Assembly (NCBI GenBank): GCA_937975765.1
Contig: CALJUR010000079.1
Location: 57,030-121,029, forward strand
Reading direction: 5' to 3'
DNA length: 64,000 nucleotides
Source: an uncultured Myxococcales bacterium
GTDB lineage: Bacteria; Myxococcota_A; UBA9042; DTJE01
Shown: positions 46,101 through 53,881 of the stretch, one piece after another
Layout: every line of letters begins with the position of its first letter
How positions within the stretch are numbered: position 1 is the first letter of the stretch
Translations under genes and position numbers: made by a program
The notes under the pieces: model-generated
Databases searched by the model: none
Seen by the model: the letters and a program-made list of their open reading frames with translations, nothing else
Told to the model about the DNA's origin: nothing

Positions 46101-49100
46101 CGACGGCAACCTGTGCACCCGCCTGGACCAGTGCGTGTCCGGGACGTGCGTGGGCTCGGACCCGGTGGTCTGCCAGCCGGTCGACGACTGCCACCTCAGC
46201 GGCGCCTGCTACCCGCTGACCGGCGCCTGCTCGACGCCGATCAAGACCGACGGTGCCGCGTGCGACGACGATAACCCGTGCACGCGGACCGACAACTGCC
46301 GGTCCGGGACGTGCACGGGCGGCGACCCGGTGGTCTGCCTGGCCCAGGACGCCTGCCACGTCGCGGGCACCTGCCTCCCCTCCACGGGGACCTGCACGAA
46401 CCCGGCGGCCGTCGACGGGACCGCGTGCGACGACCGGGACCCCTGCACCCGTGCCGACACCTGCCTGTCGGGCTCGTGCACCGGTGCCGACCCGGTGGTG
46501 TGCACCGGGATCGACGCCTGCCACGACGCGGGCACCTGCGATTCGCAGACCGGCACCTGCACCACCCCGGCGAAGGCCGAGGGGGCGCCCTGCGACGACG
46601 GCAGCCTGTGCACGAGGGACGATGCCTGCCTCTCGGGCACCTGCCTGGGCACCTCCTACTCGTGCAACGACTTCCTGCTGTGCACCACCGACCGCTGCGA
46701 CGGGGCCGGGGGCTGCAGCAACACGCCGGAGGCGGGGTGGTGCGTGGTGGACGGCACCTGCCGTTCCGCCGGCACGCCGCAGCCCGGCAACGCCTGCCGC
46801 TGGTGCGACCCGGACTCCGACCCGGCGGGGTGGACGGACCGCGACGGGGCCGGCTGCGACGACCTGGACCCCTGCACGAAGAACGACACGTGCAGCGGCG
46901 GATCCTGCCTGGGCACGACCTACGACTGCGACGACCACCGGGCGTGCACCCTGGACGCGTGCGACGGCTCCGGGGGCTGCTCGAACCTGCTGCTGTCCGG
47001 CTTCTGCCTGATCGACGGGGCCTGCCACGCCGACGGCGAGGCCGACCCGGCCAGTCCCTGCCAGCGCTGCCGGACCGCGTCCAGCAGCACCGCCTGGACG
47101 GCCCTGGGCGACGGCGAGCAGTGCGATGACGGGAACCCGTGCACGATGCAGGACGGCTGCAGCCAGGGGACCTGTTCCGGCATCGGGTACTCCTGCAACG
47201 ACGACCTGGCGTGCACCGGCGACACGTGCCTGGGCAACGGGTCGTGCGATCACGCCGCGCTGCCGGGCTGGTGCTGGGTGCGCAACCAGTGCTTCGCAGA
47301 CGGCACCCCGGACCCGCTGGACTCCTGCCGCACGTGCGACGCATCGAGGTCGCAGACCGACCTCAGCGCCGTGGCGGACGGGACGCCGTGCGACGACGGG
47401 AACGCGTGCACGTCCGGCGACCTGTGCTCGTCGGGCCGCTGCACCGGCCTGGGCACCGACTGCGACGACGGGCGGATCTGCACCGCGGACTCCTGCGATG
47501 CCGAGGAAGTCTGCGTGCACCCGCTGCTGGCGGGGTGGTGCCTGATCGACGGGGACTGCGTCCCGGATGGGCAGGTGGACGCGGCGAACCCCTGCCGCTG
47601 GTGCCGTGCCGACCTCGCAACCGACGCCTGGAGCGGGCGTTCCGGGGCCCTGTGCGACGACGGCGACGCCTGCACGAACGGGGACCTGTGCGTCGACACC
47701 GCGTGCACCCCCGGCGTCCTGAAGTCCTGCAACGACTCGCTGGATTGCACCTCGGATTCCTGCGCGGGCGGGTCGTGCATCCATTCGGTCGCGACCGGCT
47801 GGTGCGCGATCGACGGCACCTGCCAGGCCCAGGGGGCGCACCCGGCGGGCAGCCCCTGCCTGGCGTGCATCCCCGGCTCCGCCACGGATCGCTGGACGGC
47901 GGTGGACGGCATCCCCTGCTCGGACGGCGACGCCTGCACGCGCGACGATGCCTGCAACCAGGGCCAGTGCGAGGGGACGCGGTACTCCTGCGGCGACGGC
48001 CTGGCCTGCACCGACGACGCGTGCGACGGGCTGGGCGGTTGCACCCACCCGTTGCAGGCGGGCTGGTGTGGGATCGACGGCTCCTGCGTAGCGGCGGGCC
48101 AGCAGGATCCGGGGAATCCCTGCCAGGGGTGCGCCCCGGGGACGTCCACCACCGGGTGGAGCCCGCTGGACGGGCTGGCCTGCGACGACCTCCAGCCCTG
48201 CACGACCGGCGACACGTGCAGCGGCGGGACCTGCACCGGCACCCCGATAGCGTGCGGGGACTCGCTGGACTGCACCACGGACACCTGCGACTACGCGGGC
48301 CAGTGCCAGCACGCCATCCAGGCGGGCTGGTGCGTCATCGACGGGGCGTGCGTCGCCGCGGGCGCGCTGCAGCCGGGCCAGGAGTGCATGTCCTGCCAGC
48401 CCGAGGCGAACCCCCGGGACTGGACGCCCGCCACCGGCCTGGCCTGCGACGACGGCCAGGAGTGCACGGCCATGGACCTGTGCCTGGACGGCGCCTGCAC
48501 GGGCGTCGCCTACTCGTGCGACGACGGGAAGGCCTGCACCGACGACCAGTGCACCGGGACCGGAGGGTGCCAGCACGCGGTCCAGGCCGACACGTGCCTC
48601 ATCGAGGACACGTGCTGGGCGGGCGGGGTCACGGACCCGGCGAACCCCTGCCTCGACTGCGACCCGACGGTCTCCAGCATGGCGTGGACCCCGCGATCCG
48701 GCCGGGCCTGCGACGACGGGCAGGCCTGCACGAAGGAGGACGCCTGCGTGGCCGGCACCTGCACCGGCACCGGGTTCGACTGCTCGGACGCGCTGGCCTG
48801 CACGCTGGACGCGTGCGACGGCCAGGGGGGCTGCTCGAACCCGCTGGCCGAGGGCTGGTGCCTGATCGACGAGGCCTGCCACGCGGCCGGGGAGGCCCAC
48901 CCGACCGAGGCGTGCATGGCCTGCTCGCCCGCGACGGACCGGTACGGGTGGACCCGGCTGATCTCCACCACCCCTGAGGTGTGCAACGGCGTGGACGACA
49001 ACTGCGACGGGTTCACGGACCCGGCGGGTTCCCCGGGTTGCACCGACTACTACCGGGACGAGGACGGCGACGGCAGCGGCGTGGCCGGGGACTCGATGTG

Positions 49101-50394
49101 CCTGTGCGCGAAGGAGGCCCCTTACTCGGCAACGGCCGGCGGGGACTGCAACGACCACGACGACGCGATGCAGCCCGGGCGGGTCGAGATCTGCGACACC
49201 AAGGACAACGACTGCGACGGCACCATCGACCCGGAAAACTCCTTCGGGTGCAGCCTGTACCTGTACGATTTCGACGGGGACGGGCACGGGCCCGGCGGGG
49301 CCACCCGGTGCCTGTGCGGCCCGGACGGCTACTACCAGGCCGTTGATGGGGGGGACTGCGACGACACCGACGATACCGTCTACGCCGGCGCGGTCGAGGC
49401 CTGCAACGGGAAGGACGACAACTGCGACGGCAGCACCGACCCGCAGGACTCGGTGGGCTGCGCCCTGTACTACGTCGACGCGGACGGCGACGGGTACGGC
49501 ACGGACGGCCTCTGCCGGTGCGTGCCGGACGCCAGCCACGCGATCCTGGTCGGCGGCGACTGCAACGATTCCAGCACGGCCATCCGGCCGGGGGCGGCCG
49601 AGGCGTGCAACCTGCAGGACGACGACTGCGACGAGGCCATCGACGAGGGCAACGTCGCGCTGATGTGCCCCATCGACCCGGCCCTGGCGCCGCACGGGAC
49701 GGTCGCCTGCGTGGCGGGCGCCTGCACCTGGGCGTGCGATGCCCGCGTCCCGTCCACCTCGACGCCGGCCTGGCACGACCTGGACCGGGATCCCGCCAAC
49801 GGCTGCGAGTGCCAGGGGGACGCCACCGAGCACCTGGAAGCGGACACCTGCCTGGGCGCGCTGGACCTGGGCTCGATCCCCGACGACGGCACCCGCATCG
49901 AGCGGGAAGGCAACCTGTCCGTGCAGGGGGCCGAGGACTGGTACACGTTCCTGGCGGTGGACACGAACTGGAACGCCGAGGCGAACGACTGCGACGGCTT
50001 CAACGTCCGCGTGTTCCTGTCCACGAACCCGGGCGGCCAGTTCCTGCTGGACGTGTACCGGGGCGACTGTGCGCCCGACAGCCTGCTGTGCACCGAGAAC
50101 TCCGACGCCGAGTGGGGGGTCAACTTCGGCCAGACCGACCGCGGCGAGTGCCCGTGCGTCGCCGAGACGCCGGCCTGCGACGCCCCCCCAGCCAGCCTCC
50201 AGGACTGCCTGGCCCAGTGGGGGACGATGGACCGGTGCGGCGAATGTCCGGGCCAGGCGCAGCCGGGAAAGCACCTGTGCACCGACAACACCCGGCGGTT
50301 CACGGTTCGGGTCCGGCGGGCACCCGCCAGCCCGGACTCCTGCGATCACTACCGGCTGGACATCTCGAACGGCGCCTTCACCTGGGACGGGTGA
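40102..50394 (+). CDS. Giant Cys-rich CTDC/MopE-repeat lipoprotein (3430 aa)
   Basis: 3430 residues, complete. The ATG at 40102 is chosen for its GAGGTGGG site and because it opens a lipoprotein signal (LLLACSALAC). Next is an acidic Asp/Glu/Pro-rich tether (about residues 25-130). Residues 160-2955 are a very long array of CDDGNPCT-type units, one about every 25-45 residues, with Cys near one in seven. Residues 2955-3185 carry MopE-type repeats (loops DEDGDGSG, DFDGDGHG and DADGDGYG with CNGxDDNCDG motifs). The last 245 residues are the domain shared with the protein at 1-4779 (GCECQGD, AEDWYTF, ending SNGAFTWDG). It is inferred to be an outer-surface, disulfide-rich adhesin or matrix protein. 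A GH13 lipoprotein follows 25 bases on. Ligands unknown. Confidence 0.9.
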   Translation: MRRAFRTVGLLLACSALACGGGKKIPPYFYEDAEEDAYVEVIDGSLGDAEAEASDLAADWLDADVRDARDVRDVPKDLPDTPPEDPGEEAFDAPEDGPGTGEEARDDGPDDALAEDAPADDLDAEVADLDVQGIYCVTTPNCYGKLTLGACETVSCIDNLCVAVDKPDTTRCDDGTACTTDDRCQAGECVGQPLDCSDGKVCTSDRCDPAAGCVHENLSGACDDDSECTRDDLCMDGWCVGMALDCSDSDPCTGDGCDPASGCTHLPLSIGLCDDGRGCTAGDHCSAGTCVGTSTCDDGNPCTGDACDPSGSCSYTPIAGGCDDGNACTTGDTCADGACRGTPATCDDGNPCTEDLCIADIGCSNPPRTGACDDGDACTTGDTCRDRRCVGEAIPCTDPPPAECRPDGVTVVRFEAVGTCSAGLCTYPSGEHVCAMGCLQGACVGDPCEGVDCSVPPGPCRGPGTCSQGSCTYPPADGNGCDDGNTCTLGDYCAGGACQAGPARECDDGNPCTADRCDPATGCVHAAIGGPCDDGDPCTVGDACLGQVCLSGTPRTCDDGNPCTEDSCTTGVGCVATFLQDGTTCDDGNHCTTEDACSGGACLGTGLSCNDGNPCTDDRCDDTSVGCYSVPNTAPCDDGNPCTTGDRCAGGSCAAGGPASCDDLDPCTDDACDTEEGCVHAPRSGVACDDRDPCTVDDLCTDGTCGGQPACDDGNPCTDDACDPSGTCMFTARAGTCDDGNECTVDDACDDGKCVGAQRACDDGNPCTDDACVRGTGCAAVAAASRPCDDGDACTQDDTCEAGRCRGLPVSCMTPPPTTCDVEEGVVTAWAVPGSCTGGQCTYDRIEYVCHYGCSGTTCLDEDPCLLVDCSVAPAPCLRSPGTCSGGTCYFAYDNGAACDDGNPCTTDDTCWNGGCVGGDAPDCDDGNPCTTDSCEAGTGCAHAPAAGRCDDGSACTVGDTCQDGACAPGTAADCGDGNPCTQDLCDPATGCSNPVVGDGIGCDDGNSCTASDHCVSGRCVGTGLDCNDGNPCTDDRCDDPQVGCYHVDNTLPCSDGSLCTTGDTCAGGTCVPGAPADCDDGNFCTDDSCVPATGCKHAFSTRQCADAFCGDLTFYPARNCLLGQCAPAAPTRCDDGIACTADSCSIAGCRNVPDDAACPDDGDPCTSEGCSPVLGCLSVFDFNPCDDDDACTFQDTCLAGGGCAGTPYRCDDSLDCTADECDGTGGCLHPVVPGTCRIEGACRVDGDLDPANPCRACDSAADPYGWSPNDGGACDDGLACTTGDTCLGGTCAGAPLACDDGNPCTADDCVEGQGCTFTNNTAACDDGNPCTQGDSCTEGSCTPGMPATCDDGNPCTSTECLPATGCTYALVDGSCEDGSACTVGDTCIQGACWPGVSRNCDDGNPCTLDGCDPATGCTREAAAPGTACDDGNGCTAGDQCTDGQCRGTGPDCIDGNPCTDDRCDDVATGCYWVPNTLPCDDGSVCTTIDRCSDGACVGGDEIPCDDGNPCTSDTCDPDTGCSHANTALPCDDGNACTDGDTCWMGRCLGQSNVTCDDGNECTADRCDPVAGCQYLPLTQPCDDHDPCTTSDLCTDGVCAGTPYVCNDMKDCTVETCNGLGGCSSTLLPDWCIIDGICRARGTANPMDPCRVCDPDADPNHWSANEGGACNDAKDCTYDDTCVNGVCTGTTYGCGDGLGCTKDTCDGLGGCTHAALDGWCVIDQACWPVGSTNPANPCLKCSAGTPLAWSFNDGVSCTDGNPCTLLDTCSGGTCVGGADKVCDDSNACTDDACVPASGGCVYTANEDVCVPAECNGLQYQAELRCSNRSCPARNPVSCDDGDPCTTDTCDPATGCHHQQNTAACDDHNPCTYGDACLAGQCQGTPYSCTATECLSRSTCDGYGGCQQVAYPDGSACSTDDNACTNDICQSGACRHPPKVDGTSCDDGDACTRADTCQAGTCTGANPVNCAATDSCHLDGTCDPATGLCTIPSKADGASCDDGNLCTRLDQCVSGTCVGSDPVVCQPVDDCHLSGACYPLTGACSTPIKTDGAACDDDNPCTRTDNCRSGTCTGGDPVVCLAQDACHVAGTCLPSTGTCTNPAAVDGTACDDRDPCTRADTCLSGSCTGADPVVCTGIDACHDAGTCDSQTGTCTTPAKAEGAPCDDGSLCTRDDACLSGTCLGTSYSCNDFLLCTTDRCDGAGGCSNTPEAGWCVVDGTCRSAGTPQPGNACRWCDPDSDPAGWTDRDGAGCDDLDPCTKNDTCSGGSCLGTTYDCDDHRACTLDACDGSGGCSNLLLSGFCLIDGACHADGEADPASPCQRCRTASSSTAWTALGDGEQCDDGNPCTMQDGCSQGTCSGIGYSCNDDLACTGDTCLGNGSCDHAALPGWCWVRNQCFADGTPDPLDSCRTCDASRSQTDLSAVADGTPCDDGNACTSGDLCSSGRCTGLGTDCDDGRICTADSCDAEEVCVHPLLAGWCLIDGDCVPDGQVDAANPCRWCRADLATDAWSGRSGALCDDGDACTNGDLCVDTACTPGVLKSCNDSLDCTSDSCAGGSCIHSVATGWCAIDGTCQAQGAHPAGSPCLACIPGSATDRWTAVDGIPCSDGDACTRDDACNQGQCEGTRYSCGDGLACTDDACDGLGGCTHPLQAGWCGIDGSCVAAGQQDPGNPCQGCAPGTSTTGWSPLDGLACDDLQPCTTGDTCSGGTCTGTPIACGDSLDCTTDTCDYAGQCQHAIQAGWCVIDGACVAAGALQPGQECMSCQPEANPRDWTPATGLACDDGQECTAMDLCLDGACTGVAYSCDDGKACTDDQCTGTGGCQHAVQADTCLIEDTCWAGGVTDPANPCLDCDPTVSSMAWTPRSGRACDDGQACTKEDACVAGTCTGTGFDCSDALACTLDACDGQGGCSNPLAEGWCLIDEACHAAGEAHPTEACMACSPATDRYGWTRLISTTPEVCNGVDDNCDGFTDPAGSPGCTDYYRDEDGDGSGVAGDSMCLCAKEAPYSATAGGDCNDHDDAMQPGRVEICDTKDNDCDGTIDPENSFGCSLYLYDFDGDGHGPGGATRCLCGPDGYYQAVDGGDCDDTDDTVYAGAVEACNGKDDNCDGSTDPQDSVGCALYYVDADGDGYGTDGLCRCVPDASHAILVGGDCNDSSTAIRPGAAEACNLQDDDCDEAIDEGNVALMCPIDPALAPHGTVACVAGACTWACDARVPSTSTPAWHDLDRDPANGCECQGDATEHLEADTCLGALDLGSIPDDGTRIEREGNLSVQGAEDWYTFLAVDTNWNAEANDCDGFNVRVFLSTNPGGQFLLDVYRGDCAPDSLLCTENSDAEWGVNFGQTDRGECPCVAETPACDAPPASLQDCLAQWGTMDRCGECPGQAQPGKHLCTDNTRRFTVRVRRAPASPDSCDHYRLDISNGAFTWDG
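40600..48955 (+). repeat. Long CTDC-type Cys-rich repeat array (coding)
   Basis: Dozens of in-frame units encode C(D/N)DGxxCTxxDxC and GxCxG motifs. The commonest DNA core is TGCGACGACGGCAACCCCTG (20 bases), repeated many times nearly unchanged, so the array is repetitive at DNA as well as protein level. A subset of units in the C-terminal half carries the spacer pattern GWCxIDGxC and NPCxxC also seen in the first giant protein. Confidence 0.8.
48970..49650 (+). repeat. MopE-type metal-binding repeats (coding)
   Basis: Three DxDGDGxG loops alternate with GGDC(N/D)D motifs and four CN(G/L)xDD(N/D)CD or CDTKDNDCDG motifs, before the shared C-terminal domain. Confidence 0.75.
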
Positions 50395-50419
50395 CGCGGC
50401 GCCCGCAAGGGGGCTGGGG

Positions 50420-52855
50420 ATGCGGCTTCAACGGCTTCGTGGAATCGCCCTGGGCGTGGCGATGGCGGCATGGGCCTGCGCCACCCCGGACCCGATCTCG
50501 CGGACGGATGGAGACGTCGGGCCTGCGGACGTCGCCCCCGACGGGGGGAAGGATGTGCCGGCCGACCTGGCCGGGGACCCGGCCCGCGAGGACGGGACAA
50601 TCGCCGACCCCGGGGAGGACTGGATGGCACCGGACGGGGACGCCCCGGCGGGGGACGGGCAGGACGCCCCGGACGGGCTCGCCGGTGACGCGACGGACGA
50701 CGGGGGGGACCTGGACGCTTCCTGGCTTCCCGACGGCACCGGAACGCCGGTCGTGAGGACCTGCCAGGCCACCCTGGAATACGCGGGAACGGCGACCTCC
50801 GTGAACGTGCCGGGCGACTGGAACGATTGGTCGCCGGCGGCTCACCCGATGACGGCCTCGGGCAGCGGGTGGTCCGTGACGATCGACCTGTCGGGAATGA
50901 CCCCCGGCAGCCACGGCTACAAGATCCTCGTCGACGGCTCGAACTGGATGACGGACCCGGCGAACCCGCTGACGCTGTGGGACCCGACCTTCACCTACCA
51001 GAACTCCAAGTTGCGGGTACCCGACTGCAGCCTGCCGACGCTGGAACTGGTGTCGGCGACGGCGGACTGGGCCGCTCGCACCGTGACGGCCGTGGTCCAG
51101 GCGTCCACGGGGCGGGGCGGGGAGCCGCTGCTGGCATCGGGGATCGAGGTGCGGCACCAGGGGATGCCGGTGGATCCCGGCTTCGACCCGGCGACCCAGC
51201 GGTTCACGGTACGGCTGTCGGGCCTCGATCCCGGCAAGCACTCGCTGACGTTCCGGGCGTCGACATCGAGGGGCCAGGCCGAACCCCTGTTCGTGCCGCT
51301 GTGGCTGGAGGAGAAGCCCTTCGCCTGGCGGGACGCCGTGCTGTACTTCGCGCTGACGGACCGGTTCGCGAACGGCGACCCCTCGAACGACGCGCCGGCC
51401 GCCTGCGTGCCCGCGGACCAGGCGGGGAAGAACACGAACTGGGAGGGCGGGGACTGGGAGGGGCTGCGCCGGAAGATCCAGGAGGGCTACTTCGACTCGC
51501 TGGGCGTGACGGCGATCTGGATCAGCGCGCCGAACGACAACCCGGACGGGTGCTTCGGCGGCGACCTGGCGGGGGCCACCTACACGGCCTACCACGCCTA
51601 CTTCCCGCTGTCCCTGGACGCGACGGAGAACCACTTCGGGTCGATGGACGATCTGCGCGCGATGACCGCGGCCGCGCACCGCAGGGGCATCCGGATCGTG
51701 ATGGACCTGGACGCGAACCACGTGCACCAGGACTCGGACCTGTGGAAGGCCCACAAGGAGTGGTTCCACCAGGATCGGCGGATCTGCGGCCAGGACGACA
51801 ACTGGAACCAGCACCCGGTCGACTGCTGGTTCCAGGACTACCTGCCGGACTTCGACTACCGCGTGGACGACGCGGTCGAACAGGTGACCGATTCGGCGAT
51901 CGACTGGATGCGCGAGGCCGACCTGGACGGGTTCCGAGTCGATGCCGTCAAGCACATGGAGCACGCCTTCGGGTACCACCTGCGGGACAAGGTGCGACGC
52001 CGGCTGGAGACGTCCGGCGTGCCCGTCTGGCTGGTGGGCGAGACCTACGTGGGCGACTGGCAGGGGGGCACCGGGGCCAACGAGGGCACCATCCAGGCGT
52101 ACCTGTCCGACCGCGAACTGACGGGACAGTTCGACTTCCCGCTGTACTGGGAGATCGTGGGCGCACTGGCCCGCGGGGAGGGTTCGCTGGCGCACATGGC
52201 CGAGGTCGCCGTCGCCGGCAACGCGCTGTGGCACCAGGCCTTCGCGGGCGCCGTCATGTCCAACTTCCTGGGCAACCACGACATCCCGCGGTTCATCAGC
52301 CACGCCTCGGGCGTCATCGCGGACAAGTGGGGCAACGGAGCCAAGGAACTGGGATGGAACTCGCCGCCCCCGCTGCCGACCGATGCCACCCCCTTCCTGC
52401 GCCTGCGGCAGGCCTTCGCGTTCCTGATGACGATCCCGGGCGTGCCGCTGATCTACTACGGCGACGAGGTGGGCATGCCCGGCGCCGGGGACCCGGACAA
52501 CCGCCGGAGGATGACGTTCGAGGGGTGGACGGAGAACCAGTCCGCTCTGCGCGACGCGGTCGGGGCGCTGGCGGCGTTCCGGGCGGCCCACCCGGCCACA
52601 CGGTCGGGCACGTTCGTGTCGCTGCTGGCCGAGAAGGACGCGCTGGCCTACGGGATGCACGGGGGCGGGGACGCGGTCGCGGTGGTGCTGAACCGGGGCG
52701 AGGCGCGGACGATCGGGTTCGGCGTGTCGTCCGTGCCGGGCCTGCCGGCGGACGGCACGATGAAGGACGCCCTGGGGGGCGCCGACGTGACGGTCCAAGG
52801 GGGAACGGTGTCGATCCCGATGCCGGCCCAGGGAGTCGTGGTGCTGGCCCCGTAG
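50420..52855 (+). CDS. GH13 alpha-amylase-family lipoprotein
   Basis: 811 residues. The signal ends AMAAWAC, a lipobox-like site. An Asp/Pro/Gly-rich acidic tether (20-100) resembles that of the upstream giant protein. Residues about 110-200 are a CBM48-like starch-binding early-set domain (VPGDWNDWSPAAHP, SHGYKILVDG), then a second beta domain and the GH13 barrel: DRFANGD, region I VMDLDANHVHQ, region II GFRVDAVKHM (nucleophile D508), region III VWLVGETYV (acid E541), region IV FLGNHDIPRF (D621). The catalytic set is complete. It should hydrolyse or remodel alpha-1,4-glucans at the cell surface. Translation starts 25 bases after the giant gene, so they are probably co-transcribed. Confidence 0.92.
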   Translation: MRLQRLRGIALGVAMAAWACATPDPISRTDGDVGPADVAPDGGKDVPADLAGDPAREDGTIADPGEDWMAPDGDAPAGDGQDAPDGLAGDATDDGGDLDASWLPDGTGTPVVRTCQATLEYAGTATSVNVPGDWNDWSPAAHPMTASGSGWSVTIDLSGMTPGSHGYKILVDGSNWMTDPANPLTLWDPTFTYQNSKLRVPDCSLPTLELVSATADWAARTVTAVVQASTGRGGEPLLASGIEVRHQGMPVDPGFDPATQRFTVRLSGLDPGKHSLTFRASTSRGQAEPLFVPLWLEEKPFAWRDAVLYFALTDRFANGDPSNDAPAACVPADQAGKNTNWEGGDWEGLRRKIQEGYFDSLGVTAIWISAPNDNPDGCFGGDLAGATYTAYHAYFPLSLDATENHFGSMDDLRAMTAAAHRRGIRIVMDLDANHVHQDSDLWKAHKEWFHQDRRICGQDDNWNQHPVDCWFQDYLPDFDYRVDDAVEQVTDSAIDWMREADLDGFRVDAVKHMEHAFGYHLRDKVRRRLETSGVPVWLVGETYVGDWQGGTGANEGTIQAYLSDRELTGQFDFPLYWEIVGALARGEGSLAHMAEVAVAGNALWHQAFAGAVMSNFLGNHDIPRFISHASGVIADKWGNGAKELGWNSPPPLPTDATPFLRLRQAFAFLMTIPGVPLIYYGDEVGMPGAGDPDNRRRMTFEGWTENQSALRDAVGALAAFRAAHPATRSGTFVSLLAEKDALAYGMHGGGDAVAVVLNRGEARTIGFGVSSVPGLPADGTMKDALGGADVTVQGGTVSIPMPAQGVVVLAP

Positions 52856-52858
52856 GCG

Positions 52859-52875
52859 CCCGGCGTGCCGCCGGG
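52859..52875. terminator. Short hairpin between convergent genes
   Basis: CCCGGCG pairs perfectly with CGCCGGG over a 3-base loop, just past the GH13 stop and before the NagZ stop. No U-tract. Confidence 0.35.
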
Positions 52876-52894
52876 GAAGGGCCTGCCGGAGGGT

Positions 52895-53881
52895 CTACGG
52901 CAGCGTGGACCGCAGGCGCCGGACCCGGTCCAGGGCGGCGTCGATCCGCCCGCGCGGCAGCCGACCGTCCCGCACGCCCTGCAGCATCGCATCGGCCAGT
53001 TCCGGCCCCTCGCCCGTGGCGCCGCAGTGCAGGAACAGGTCGATGCCCGCGTCCAGGCCGCGCCGCAGGACCTCGCCCGGCGCGAACCGGTCGGCGATCG
53101 CCTTCATGCCCAGGTCGTCGGTGATGACGCAACCGTCGTAGCCCAGCCCGCGCCGCAATCGCCCGTCCACGATCGCCTTGGACAGCGTCGCGGGCACGTC
53201 CGGGTCCAGGGAGGGGTACAGGCAGTGCGCCGTCATGACCAGCCGGATTCCCGCGGCGACGGCGTCCGCGAACGGCAGCGCCTCGCGGGTGCCCAGCACC
53301 TCGGCCGGAGCCTCGATGACCGGCAGTTCCAGGTGGCTGTCCGCCGCGGCGTCGCCGTGGCCGGGGAAGTGCTTGCCGCACCCCGCGACCCCGGTCGATT
53401 CCAGCCCCTGCAGGAAGGCCAGGGCGCCCTCGGCCGCAGACGCCGGGTCGCGGCCGAACGCGCGGTCCCCGATGATCGGGTTGGCCGGGTTGGTGTCGAT
53501 GTCCAGCACCGGCGCGAAGTCCAGGTTGAAGCCCAGCGACCGCAGGTCCTGGCCGATCGCCCGGCCGGCCTCGCGGCACGCGGCAGGCCCCAGGGCACCC
53601 AGTTCGGCCGCCGGCGGGTGCAGCGGGCACAGCCGCCTCAGCCGCTGGACCCGTCCGCCCTCCTGGTCGATCGAGATCACCGGGGCCGGATGCCCCGCCG
53701 CCGCCTCCCGAACCTGCCGGCACAGGTCGCGGACCTGCTCCGCGTCGTGCAGGTTGCGCGCGAACAGCGCCACGCCCGCAAGCCCGCGGGACAGCAGCCG
53801 GGCGATTTCGTCGGACAGGGTCGGGCCGTCGAAGCCGAGGACCAGCAGGCCAAGGGGATCGTCAGGGGACGGCGCGGTCAT
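52895..53881 (-). CDS. nagZ: Beta-N-acetylglucosaminidase, GH3
   Basis: 328 residues. GH3 motifs: ISIDQEGGRVQRL, KHFPGHGDAAADSHLELP with the His general acid/base loop of NagZ enzymes, VMTAHCLYPSLDP and CVITDDLGMKAI with the nucleophile Asp. NagZ removes GlcNAc from muropeptides in the cytoplasm during peptidoglycan recycling. No signal peptide, consistent with that site. The ATG at 53881 overlaps the FHA gene stop by 4 bases (ATGA), so translation is coupled; the longer frame to 54055 lies inside the FHA gene. Confidence 0.93.
   Translation of the reverse strand: MTAPSPDDPLGLLVLGFDGPTLSDEIARLLSRGLAGVALFARNLHDAEQVRDLCRQVREAAAGHPAPVISIDQEGGRVQRLRRLCPLHPPAAELGALGPAACREAGRAIGQDLRSLGFNLDFAPVLDIDTNPANPIIGDRAFGRDPASAAEGALAFLQGLESTGVAGCGKHFPGHGDAAADSHLELPVIEAPAEVLGTREALPFADAVAAGIRLVMTAHCLYPSLDPDVPATLSKAIVDGRLRRGLGYDGCVITDDLGMKAIADRFAPGEVLRRGLDAGIDLFLHCGATGEGPELADAMLQGVRDGRLPRGRIDAALDRVRRLRSTLP

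Noticed and set aside
40600..48955. CRISPR-like appearance of regularly spaced short repeats
   Set aside because: The repeats are in frame, encode CDDGNPCT, and the intervals also code for conserved Cys patterns, so they are protein repeats, not spacers.
38605..50349. A 3914-residue open frame on the minus strand
   Set aside because: It is antisense to pckA, the Nudix gene and the giant Cys-rich gene. It results from GC-rich repeats that contain no stop-complement codons, and its translation has repetitive Val/Ala/Arg composition and no domains.
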